Source: an uncultured Bacteroidota bacterium (GTDB lineage Bacteria > Bacteroidota > Bacteroidia > Bacteroidales > WCHB1-69). Taken from it: 46,849 nt of DNA. The stretch lies in assembly GCA_902774175.1 (NCBI GenBank), contig CACYHG010000010.1, forward strand, positions 1 through 46,849, in the 5' to 3' direction. The stretch's first letter is position 1. The number at the start of each line of letters is the position of its first letter. Positions 8,047-15,012 of this stretch are shown piece after piece. Position numbers and translations under genes: made by a program. Below the pieces are notes generated by a model. That model was given only the letters and a program-made list of their open reading frames with translations. It did not search any database and was not told where the DNA came from.

Positions 8047-9258
8047 TTACATGGAAAATTTCATGTCTGCAACCAGCAGGTTGGCCAAGGCTTCCATATC
8101 CTCCAGTTGTGTGGCTTTCATTGCGGAGGTCAGGCTCAGGTTGTCGCCTATGACTGTCATCAGCTTCATCTGTGCAAGCAGTTCGCGCATCGCCTTGCCG
8201 CTCTGCGCCGCCCATGTGCCGTTTTCGATAAGGACAACACTTCTTTTCTGGAGGTTGTGCAGCTTCATCTCGGTCAGCAGCTGCTCCATTGGGGTGAAGA
8301 TGCCGGCATTGTATGTGGCGGAGGCCAATACCATGTGGCTGTATCGGAACGTTTCGGCCAGCAGGTGGCTCACCTCTGTGTGGGATGCATCGTAAATGGC
8401 AATGCGGCGGACACCCTTGTCTGCCAGTGTGGCGGCCATCTTTTCCGCTGCCATGGCGGTATGTCCGTAAATGCTTCCGTATATGATCAGCACGCCATGC
8501 TCCTCAGGCTCATAGCGGCTCCACTGGTCGTATTTGCCTATAAACCATTCCAGATTCTCCCTCCATACAGGGCCGTGCAGCGGGCATATCATCCTGATGT
8601 CCAGTCCGGCAGCCTTTTTCAGGAGGGCCTGCACCTGAACGCCGTATTTCCCGACAATGTTTGCATAGTAGCGTCGCGCTTCGGAGAGCCATTCATGCTC
8701 AAACTCCATTTCATCGGCATAGATGTGGCCGTCCAGTGCGCCGAAGGTGCCGAATGCGTCCGCCGAAAAGAGAATATGGTCGGTGAGGTCGTAGCTGACC
8801 ATCGCTTCCGGCCAATGCACCATCGGAGCCATCACAAACTGCAATGTGTGCTTTCCTGTGCAAAGGGTATCGCCTTCGCCGACAATCTGAAGACGCTCTG
8901 CCGGAACAGGGTCGAAAAACTGTCCGATCATCTTGGCGGCCTTGGCGTTGGTGACCACAACCGTTTCCGGGTGCAGCCGCAGCAAATCCGCAATCAGGGC
9001 GCAATGGTCCGGTTCCATGTGGTGGATGACCAGATAGTCCAAAGGGCGGCCTTGCAGAGCCTCCTGCAGGTTCTCAAAGAACAGCGGGGCGATGGCGGCA
9101 TCCGCCGTGTCTGTCAGCACCGTCTTCTCATCCAGCAGCAGGTAGCTGTTGTAGGAGACCCCTTGCGGCACGGGATAGACGTTTTCAAACAGCGCAAGCT
9201 TCCGGTCATTTCCGCCAATATAATGTAAATCTTTAGTTATCTTTCTGATATTATGCAT
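8047..9258 (-). CDS. fprA: Flavodiiron protein (A-type flavoprotein; oxygen/NO reductase)
   Basis: Flavodiiron proteins reduce O2 to water, or NO to N2O, in the cytoplasm of anaerobes. The 403-residue protein has the metallo-beta-lactamase-like domain with diiron ligands H80, E82, D84, H85 (HMEPDH), a further His in 'MVHWPEAM', Asp in 'FSADAFG' and His in 'CPLHGPVW'. It is followed by a flavodoxin domain with the FMN loop 'YGSIYGHTAMAAEKM' near residue 255. All ligands of an active centre appear present. It is the first gene of the minus-strand run, and a -7 promoter box (9305-9312) and a palindrome (9289-9302) lie upstream. Confidence 0.93.
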   Translation of the reverse strand: MHNIRKITKDLHYIGGNDRKLALFENVYPVPQGVSYNSYLLLDEKTVLTDTADAAIAPLFFENLQEALQGRPLDYLVIHHMEPDHCALIADLLRLHPETVVVTNAKAAKMIGQFFDPVPAERLQIVGEGDTLCTGKHTLQFVMAPMVHWPEAMVSYDLTDHILFSADAFGTFGALDGHIYADEMEFEHEWLSEARRYYANIVGKYGVQVQALLKKAAGLDIRMICPLHGPVWRENLEWFIGKYDQWSRYEPEEHGVLIIYGSIYGHTAMAAEKMAATLADKGVRRIAIYDASHTEVSHLLAETFRYSHMVLASATYNAGIFTPMEQLLTEMKLHNLQKRSVVLIENGTWAAQSGKAMRELLAQMKLMTVIGDNLSLTSAMKATQLEDMEALANLLVADMKFSM

Positions 9259-9288
9259 GGTGCGTATTATGTTCCGTATGATTCAAAC

Positions 9289-9302
9289 AGATTAGTTAAT
9301 CT
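9289..9302. promoter_or_regulatory. Palindrome AGATTAGTTAATCT at the fprA transcription start
   Basis: Perfect inverted repeat with arms AGATTA and TAATCT around GT. It lies 3-16 bases downstream of the -7 box of the fprA promoter, where a bound repressor would block initiation. No regulator can be named from the sequence. Confidence 0.4.
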
Positions 9303-9304
9303 TG

Positions 9305-9312
9305 CAAAAGTA
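9305..9312 (-). promoter_or_regulatory. -7 promoter box for the fprA operon
   Basis: CAAAAGTA on the plus strand reads TACTTTTG on the minus strand, an exact match to the Bacteroidota -7 consensus TAnnTTTG, about 47 bases upstream of the fprA ATG. I see no clear -33 element. Confidence 0.6.
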
Positions 9313-9401
9313 GGTAAAATTTCGGATAATAAAACGGGTTTGCCGAAAAAAAATTGTGTCCGATTTCAGTGTGGAGCCAAAAAAGCGATTGCTAAAATGT
9401 T

Positions 9402-9409
9402 TACTTTTG
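9402..9409 (+). promoter_or_regulatory. -7 promoter box for the SAM hydroxide adenosyltransferase-like gene
   Basis: TACTTTTG matches TAnnTTTG and lies 39 bases before the ATG at 9449. This supports that start: the in-frame TTG at 9356 would be upstream of the promoter. Confidence 0.55.
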
Positions 9410-9448
9410 CATTTTTATTTTTATGTCTATTGGAATTTTAAACGGTGT

Positions 9449-10312
9449 ATGAGTGGAATAATCACATTGACAACGGATTGGGGAATTGGAGACCCGTATG
9501 CGGCACTATTCAAGGCGCATGTGTGGCGTTTGTGCCCGCAAGCAGTATTCGCTGACATATCCCATAATGTCCATGTGGCGGACAAGCTGCATGCGGCCTA
9601 TCTGCTCAACTCCGCATGCTGGGCTTTTCCGTCCGGCACTGTACATGTGGCGGATGTCCGTTGCATGTCTGATGACCAGCAGCAGATGTTTCTGAATGAG
9701 AAAAAGCGTTTTCCTTTTATGGATTATATCGGTGTCCGCTGTGCGGACCAATATTTTCTGATGGAAAACAATGGCATCCTTTCGCTGCTCGCTTCGGAAT
9801 CCAAGGCTGTGGTCGAGGTTGTGCACCTTACTGCGGATCCCGATTTTAACTCTTACAACACTTTCAATGCCTTGAACCATTACGTTTATGCGGCATCCCG
9901 TCTTGCAGCTGGAGGCAGTCTGTCCGAACTTGGTGAGCCTTATCCGGCGGAAAAGCTGGAACGGGTTGTGCTTACGGAGAACGAGACAACTGAAAACAGC
10001 GTCAAAGGTCATGTGCAGCACATTGATGCACGCGGGAACCTGATTACGGATATACGTGGCGAGGTCTTGAAACGGGTGGCGGATGGACGTCTGAAAATGA
10101 GGGTGTCGGTTGGCGGTTGTTTCGAGCGGCTGAACAATGTCCTGCTGAAAAAGCGCTATCTCTATGTTCCTTCCGGCAGTTTTTTCGCGGTGGTGAACAC
10201 TGGTGGTTTTGTTGAACTTGGCCAGAAGGATTCCTCTTTGGCTGCGGTGCTCTACGGGCCGGATGATCTCTTGAGCGGCATCGGCGACGATGTCACTCTG
10301 TCGTTTGAGTAG
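9449..10312 (+). CDS. SAM hydroxide adenosyltransferase-like protein (DUF62 family)
   Basis: Family members hydrolyse S-adenosylmethionine to adenosine and methionine, or in fluorinase relatives use halide. The 287-residue protein starts with the family signature 'IITLTTDWGIGDPYAALFKA', continues with 'FADISHNVHV' and 'FPSGTVHVADV', and has 'FLMENNGILSLL' and a C-terminal beta domain containing 'VQHIDARGNLITDI'. The 'VVDPGVG' loop of many homologues is not present ('ADVRCMSDDQQ' instead); Bacteroidota homologues also diverge here. The start was set at 9449 because homology begins there and a promoter box lies just before it. The 3' end overlaps the convergent cca gene by 20 bases. Confidence 0.8.
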   Translation: MSGIITLTTDWGIGDPYAALFKAHVWRLCPQAVFADISHNVHVADKLHAAYLLNSACWAFPSGTVHVADVRCMSDDQQQMFLNEKKRFPFMDYIGVRCADQYFLMENNGILSLLASESKAVVEVVHLTADPDFNSYNTFNALNHYVYAASRLAAGGSLSELGEPYPAEKLERVVLTENETTENSVKGHVQHIDARGNLITDIRGEVLKRVADGRLKMRVSVGGCFERLNNVLLKKRYLYVPSGSFFAVVNTGGFVELGQKDSSLAAVLYGPDDLLSGIGDDVTLSFE

Positions 10313-11738
10313 CCTTTTCCACAACCTTATGCAGGCCGAGTCTGGCTGCCTCCTCTTCCAGCAGCTCCAACGCCTCTTCAAAATTGTTTCCGATTTGGCC
10401 GTCCAATATGGCTTCTCGTATGGCGTTCTTCAGTATGCCGACCTCCTTGCATTGTTCAAGCCCGTACCGTTGCATGATGAACAGCCCGTCAATAGGGGGC
10501 TGGAAGTTGCGGATGCGGTCTTTCTCCTCAATATCCTTAAGTTTGTTGCGCACATGCTCGAAATTCCGCAGCAGGTGTTTGACCTTCTCCTGGTTTTTTG
10601 AGGTGATGTCGGCTTCGCATAGCATCATAAGGTCGTCAATGTCATCACCGGCATCGAAGAGCAGACGCCGCACGGCGGAGTCGGTCACGTTGTCCTCCAC
10701 CAGGGCGATCGGGCGCAGATGCATGTATACCAGTTTTTTCACGTATGCCATCTTTTCATTCTGCGGCATTTTCAGGGAGCGGAATATTTTCGGCACCATT
10801 TTGGATCCGACGGCCTCATGCTGGTGGAATGTCCATCCGGTTTCCGGCAGGTAGCGCTTGGTCTGCGGCTTGCCCACATCATGCAGCAGCGCCGCCCAGC
10901 AGAGCCACAGGTTGTTTGTGTTAGCAGCGATTTTATCCACAACCTCCATCGTGTGGTAAAAGTTGTCCTTGTGCCCCTGGTTGTTTATGCACTCCACACC
11001 CTTAAGGTTTGAAATCCATGGGAGCACACGGTCCAGGACTCCGGTCAGGTCCATGAGTGTGAATCCGATTGATGGCTTGCGGCTGAGCAGGATCTTGTTG
11101 AGTTCTGTCACAATGCGCTCTTTTGACACAATATCCAACCGTTCGGACTCTTCGTGGATGGCTTCGAGTGTGTGCATGTCAATTGAGAAGTTCAGCTGGG
11201 TGGCGAAACGGATCGCCCGCATGATGCGCAGCGGGTCGTCCGAAAAGGTTCGCAGAGGATCCAATGGGGTGCGGATCACCTTCTTGCGCAGATCCTCCAA
11301 TCCGTTGAACGGGTCGATGAGCGTGCCATAGTTTTTTTCGCACAGGGAAATTGCCAGCGCATTTATTGTGAAGTCGCGGCGGCATTGGTCATCCTCAAGG
11401 CTGCCGGTCTCCACGCTCGGGTTGCGGGAGTCGGGGGAGTAGGATTCCTTACGGGCCCCCACGAATTCTATCTCCATATTCCCGTAATGGAACATGGCTG
11501 TGCCGTAGTGTTTGAAAACCGATACCGACTGCGGCGGAAGATCCAGTGCCTCCGCTGTGCGGCGTGCCAGCTCTATTCCGCTGCCCACAGCCACAATGTC
11601 AATGTCGGTGCAAGGGCGTTTCAGCAGCAGGTCACGCACAAAGCCTCCAATAACGTAGCAGTCCACTCCCATTGCACCGGCAGTCTTGCTGACCGCCTGG
11701 AAAATCGGATGCCAAAGTTCTTTTGTGAGGTTTTCCAT
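10293..11738 (-). CDS. cca: CCA tRNA nucleotidyltransferase / polynucleotide polymerase family with HD domain
   Basis: This class-II nucleotidyltransferase adds or repairs the 3' CCA end of tRNAs. Near the N-terminus are 'YVIGGFVRDLLL' and the metal-binding 'DIDIVAVG'; then the tRNA/primer-binding region ('RAIRFATQLNFSID'); and an HD phosphohydrolase domain with 'WAALLHDVGKP' near residue 260. The chosen ATG at 11738 gives 481 residues beginning MENLTKEL; a longer version from 11777 would run into the preceding gene and adds no conserved sequence. It begins four bases after the stop of the heterodisulfide-reductase-like gene, so it is probably in that operon, and its end overlaps the convergent plus-strand gene. 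Confidence 0.88.
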   Translation of the reverse strand: MENLTKELWHPIFQAVSKTAGAMGVDCYVIGGFVRDLLLKRPCTDIDIVAVGSGIELARRTAEALDLPPQSVSVFKHYGTAMFHYGNMEIEFVGARKESYSPDSRNPSVETGSLEDDQCRRDFTINALAISLCEKNYGTLIDPFNGLEDLRKKVIRTPLDPLRTFSDDPLRIMRAIRFATQLNFSIDMHTLEAIHEESERLDIVSKERIVTELNKILLSRKPSIGFTLMDLTGVLDRVLPWISNLKGVECINNQGHKDNFYHTMEVVDKIAANTNNLWLCWAALLHDVGKPQTKRYLPETGWTFHQHEAVGSKMVPKIFRSLKMPQNEKMAYVKKLVYMHLRPIALVEDNVTDSAVRRLLFDAGDDIDDLMMLCEADITSKNQEKVKHLLRNFEHVRNKLKDIEEKDRIRNFQPPIDGLFIMQRYGLEQCKEVGILKNAIREAILDGQIGNNFEEALELLEEEAARLGLHKVVEKATQTTE

Positions 11739-11742
11739 GGGA

Positions 11743-13527
11743 TTATTGCAACTGTTCTGCGACAATTTCCGCCACATCCCTGACAGGCAGCCGCCTGTTG
11801 CCGTTCATGAAGGCCTTTTTGCAGAGCGGGCAGGCAGTGGCCAGGACGTCCGGATGGTCTGCACAAAGTGTCTGCAGCGCCTCATCCCGGATCAGATTCT
11901 GCTTGCGGCTGTCTATCGCGGTGTCTCCAAGGCTGTGACCGCAGCATAGGGCATCCTTCCTTTCGGAAGGGACCTTGCACAGTGTGCCAATGGCCTGCAG
12001 GATTTCACGCGGTTCGTCATATATCTCTTCGCCTCTGCCCAGTTCGCACGGGTCATGGTAGGCGTACCGTGCCGAGCTGTTCCGGACAGAAATACGGCCT
12101 TCGGCAAGGCATTGTCGTATGTATTCTGTATGGTGCTGTACGGGTATGTCCAGATTATATTCCTGTTTGAACGAATGGTAGCAGATGGGGCATGATGTCA
12201 CCAGTTTTTTTGCGCCGCTTTGGTTGATGAGTTTTTCCAGCTTGTCACGCATCTGGTCGGCTTGTGCCGTATAGCCTTGTTGCCGCAGCGGACGGCCGCA
12301 GCAGAGGTTCTTACCTTCATCGAGGAACAGATGGCTGTCGCCGGATTTGCGGAATATGGTCTGCATGGCCGGGATGATTCCGCCGCCAAGGTGCGACATG
12401 CATCCGGCGAAATAGACCACATCGTATTCTGTTTTGGCTGTTTCGCCCTGCGGCAGGTAGCTGTAGTATTCTTTTGAAGTGTCCTCGTTTTTCCGCATTC
12501 CACGATGTATCTGGCGGATCATGGTGGTCTGTATTCCGACCGGGCAGACTTCAACACAGCGGTTGCAGAGCAGGCAGTTGTCGGCCACCGCATCTGTCAG
12601 GCTGTGCTGCCGGATGTCCCGTATGAAATAGACAGACTGGACATCGTGCATTCCGGCTGCAGTGTTCAGAGGGCATACGTCGATGCAGAGCCCGCAGCGG
12701 GAGCAGGCATTGGCCTCCACGCTGGTGTATCCGGTCTCACGCTCTTCCTCCACGACGCCCCATTTGCGCAGGAACACCAGCAGCATCTCTGCAAAGATGT
12801 GCATGAAACGGGTGAAGGGCAGGCAGAGGAAGAAAATGCAAAGAACTATGGAATATAGCCACCAGAGGGGCAGTTGGAGTGCCTCTGTCGGCAGGAACGC
12901 GAGTGCGTCCCCAACAGTCTGAGTGAGCCATCCTCCGTTGTGCCTGATTGAGGCTGTGACGCTTTCGGCAAGCAGACGGCATGGGAATATGCACCACAAC
13001 GCAATGATTCCGATCCGGTCATACCATTTGTGCCTTGTGGTTTTTCTCATGCCGAGCAGACGGCTGTATATCCTTTTGCATATGGCAAGCAGGATGCCGG
13101 AAAGGATCCAGGCCAGCAGCAGGTCCATGACGAAGGTGAAGAGCCCTGGCATCCAATAGTCTGTGCGCCCGTCCTCAAAAAATCTGAAAAAGATTGCCAT
13201 CCACGGCTCCTCCCAAAAGGTGTGGCTGTAGCACGATGCCTCCGCCTTGCCGACCACAATCAGCAGGAACCATCCCAGCGCGAAGCTGAGGTGCATGTAT
13301 CCCAAGACGAAGTTGCGTTTGAAGATGTTCCGGTGGAACAGGCATTCCCGAAGGCATTCCCATATTGCGGCCAGCGTCTTCCATGAGACAATGTTGCGCA
13401 GACAGCGCCTTTTCTGGTTTGCGGAAAGCCGGTGAATCCAAAGAATGAATTTGGCAATCAGGATCGCGAACAATATCAGGGCGCCTGCACAGAAGGGGAT
13501 AACAAAGGGATGATATGCGCTGCTCAT
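11743..13527 (-). CDS. Membrane-anchored heterodisulfide-reductase-like protein (HdrE-HdrC-HdrB fusion)
   Basis: This 594-residue protein has three parts. Residues 1-255 hold about five membrane helices of the NarI/HdrE type, with histidines at 79 and 243 as possible heme ligands. Residues 275-328 contain two [4Fe-4S] motifs (C275-C278-C281-C285; C318-C321-C324-C328). Residues 376-569 contain two CCG domains: C376, C409-C410, C446, C449 and C494, C528-C529, C566, C569, whose spacings fit CX31-39CCX35-36CXXC. CCG domains bind the noncubane cluster that splits disulfides in HdrB/HdrD. The order equals HdrE plus HdrD in one chain. The start at 13527 overlaps the preceding stop (ATGA); a longer start at 13608 is rejected. 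Substrate unknown; quinone or a thiol/disulfide pair is plausible. Confidence 0.82.
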   Translation of the reverse strand: MSSAYHPFVIPFCAGALILFAILIAKFILWIHRLSANQKRRCLRNIVSWKTLAAIWECLRECLFHRNIFKRNFVLGYMHLSFALGWFLLIVVGKAEASCYSHTFWEEPWMAIFFRFFEDGRTDYWMPGLFTFVMDLLLAWILSGILLAICKRIYSRLLGMRKTTRHKWYDRIGIIALWCIFPCRLLAESVTASIRHNGGWLTQTVGDALAFLPTEALQLPLWWLYSIVLCIFFLCLPFTRFMHIFAEMLLVFLRKWGVVEEERETGYTSVEANACSRCGLCIDVCPLNTAAGMHDVQSVYFIRDIRQHSLTDAVADNCLLCNRCVEVCPVGIQTTMIRQIHRGMRKNEDTSKEYYSYLPQGETAKTEYDVVYFAGCMSHLGGGIIPAMQTIFRKSGDSHLFLDEGKNLCCGRPLRQQGYTAQADQMRDKLEKLINQSGAKKLVTSCPICYHSFKQEYNLDIPVQHHTEYIRQCLAEGRISVRNSSARYAYHDPCELGRGEEIYDEPREILQAIGTLCKVPSERKDALCCGHSLGDTAIDSRKQNLIRDEALQTLCADHPDVLATACPLCKKAFMNGNRRLPVRDVAEIVAEQLQ

Positions 13528-13856
13528 GGTCTGTCGGTTTGCAGTTCTTTTCTCATTTCCATAATCATGGCCCTGGTGTTGACACCGCGCGGACAGACGA
13601 GGCTGCATTTTCCACAGAGCATGCAGTTGTCCAGGTCGTTGGCAATTTCCTGCCGTGTGCCGCGACGGAACAGAAGGTTATAGCGGAGAATATTGAAGTC
13701 GATATGGCTGTTGGCGGAACAGGTTGCTGCGCAGCTGCCGCAGAACATGCATTGCCGGAATGACGGGACCGCATGTTCCAATTCCTCACAGGGGGAATGC
13801 GTTGTGTCAATCTCGTATGTGCGTGTCTTCTGCAGGTTGAAGCCGAAAGCCTTCAT
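13524..13856 (-). CDS. HdrC-like 4Fe-4S dicluster protein
   Basis: A 110-residue soluble protein with two cubane motifs, C36-x2-C39-x2-C42-x3-C46 (CMFCGSCAATC) and C78-x2-C81-x2-C84-x3-C88 (CMLCGKCSLVC). This is the pattern of HdrC/GlpC/LutB-type electron carriers. It lies between the HdrA-like flavoprotein gene (12-base gap) and the membrane HdrED-like gene (4-base overlap), so it likely wires electrons between flavin and the membrane subunit. No catalytic cluster motif is present. Confidence 0.87.
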   Translation of the reverse strand: MKAFGFNLQKTRTYEIDTTHSPCEELEHAVPSFRQCMFCGSCAATCSANSHIDFNILRYNLLFRRGTRQEIANDLDNCMLCGKCSLVCPRGVNTRAMIMEMRKELQTDRP

Positions 13857-13868
13857 TTTTCTCTTCCT

Positions 13869-14900
13869 TTATCGTGTGTGCTGTTTCAGATAGCGGATGA
13901 TTTCCCATGCCGCAGCATCGGCATCCTTTCTGGTTTTAGGTATGGCCATGGGACGTTTTCCGCTGCCTGCCAGGAATATGCCTGCATGCCTTGTGAGGTT
14001 GTCGTCGCTTTCATGGTCTTGGGAGAGGTAGAATCCATATGGGTCTGACATCTGCAGCTCCTCTGCAAAATGTCTGGTGGAGGGGGAGGGCTCCATGCCG
14101 ACCATCAGCACCAGCAGGTCCACGGTCATCTTGACGGGACGCGAAAGCAGCGTGTCTTCCGCTTTCACCTGGATGCGGCCGTCTTGCGTCAGAGCGGTTT
14201 CAGAAACCCGGCCGCGGATAAAGTGGACATTATATTTCTCCTGCGATTCACGGTAACGCTCCTCAAAATGCTGGCCGGTCATGCGCAGGTCCATGTAAAA
14301 GCAGTATTGGTTTGCCTCCGGCAAAAGCTGCTTGACTTCAATGCATTGTTTGACAGCGCAGATGCAGCAGTTTACAGAACAATAGTGGTTTCCGGTCTTC
14401 TCATCCCGTGAACCCACACACTGTATGTATGCGACGGATTGCGGCGTCCTGCCGTCCCTGGTTTTTATTTCCCCTTTACCGATCATTGCCTCCAGCTCCA
14501 CGGAGGATATCACATCCGGATATATGCCGTAGCCGTATTCCTCCTTGCGGGTGGCGTCGAACGGCTCGAATCCGGTGCAGAGCAGAACACTTGGCGCAGA
14601 AAGTGTGCGTCCGTCCTTAACGGTGACTTTCCACATGCTGCCTTCCGGCTCCACCTTGACGGCCTCGGCCCCGGTCATCAGTGTCACATCGGATGAGGCA
14701 CAGTCGTCTTCAAGCTGTTTTTTTAGCTTTTTGGCATCATAAAAGTCGGGAAAAAGTTTATCCCATTTGTTCAGTTTTCCCCCGACGGTTTCCTCTTTTT
14801 CCAGAACCGTCGCATGGTATCCTGCCTGTGCCAGACGACCAGCTGCCTGTAGTCCAGCCGGTCCGCCTCCGATGATTATGCAATCTGCCGCTTGTGTCAT
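13869..14900 (-). CDS. HdrA-like FAD-dependent oxidoreductase
   Basis: A 343-residue flavoprotein. The FAD dinucleotide-binding motif is GGGPAG (11-16) with 'ATVLEKEETVGGKL' downstream; 'YIQCVGSRDE' (158-167) and the cysteine group C174, C178, C179, C181 correspond to the 'CVGSR...C..YCS..CC' region of HdrA and QmoA. It lacks the N- and C-terminal ferredoxin domains and the thioredoxin-reductase insert of methanogen HdrA, so it resembles the compact QmoA type. It is the first gene of the hdrA-hdrC-hdrED-cca operon, with a promoter box at 14921-14928. A role in flavin-based electron transfer to or from the membrane subunit is inferred from context. Confidence 0.85.
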   Translation of the reverse strand: MTQAADCIIIGGGPAGLQAAGRLAQAGYHATVLEKEETVGGKLNKWDKLFPDFYDAKKLKKQLEDDCASSDVTLMTGAEAVKVEPEGSMWKVTVKDGRTLSAPSVLLCTGFEPFDATRKEEYGYGIYPDVISSVELEAMIGKGEIKTRDGRTPQSVAYIQCVGSRDEKTGNHYCSVNCCICAVKQCIEVKQLLPEANQYCFYMDLRMTGQHFEERYRESQEKYNVHFIRGRVSETALTQDGRIQVKAEDTLLSRPVKMTVDLLVLMVGMEPSPSTRHFAEELQMSDPYGFYLSQDHESDDNLTRHAGIFLAGSGKRPMAIPKTRKDADAAAWEIIRYLKQHTR

Positions 14901-14920
14901 AGATGTTCCAATTCAAAGCG

Positions 14921-14928
14921 CAAAGATA
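14921..14928 (-). promoter_or_regulatory. -7 promoter box for the hdr-like operon
   Basis: CAAAGATA reads TATCTTTG on the minus strand (TAnnTTTG consensus), 20 bases upstream of the HdrA-like ATG at 14900. The leader would be very short. Confidence 0.55.
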
Positions 14929-15012
14929 GATAAAAAAGACATATCTTTTCTGCTGTAAATATGTGGTATCTTTATATTTTCTTGTATAACAATATATTAA
15001 TACTTTTATTTT

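Noticed and set aside
7996..9228. 410-codon plus-strand frame opposite the flavodiiron gene
   Set aside because: The flavodiiron protein has all catalytic motifs on the other strand; this frame has no recognisable features.
9356..9448. Upstream TTG start for the SAM hydroxide adenosyltransferase-like protein
   Set aside because: It lies before the -7 promoter box and homology only begins at the ATG at 9449.
13528..13608. Longer start for the HdrED-like protein
   Set aside because: The extra 27 residues overlap the HdrC-like gene deeply and are not membrane-like; the ATGA overlap at 13524-13527 is the natural start.
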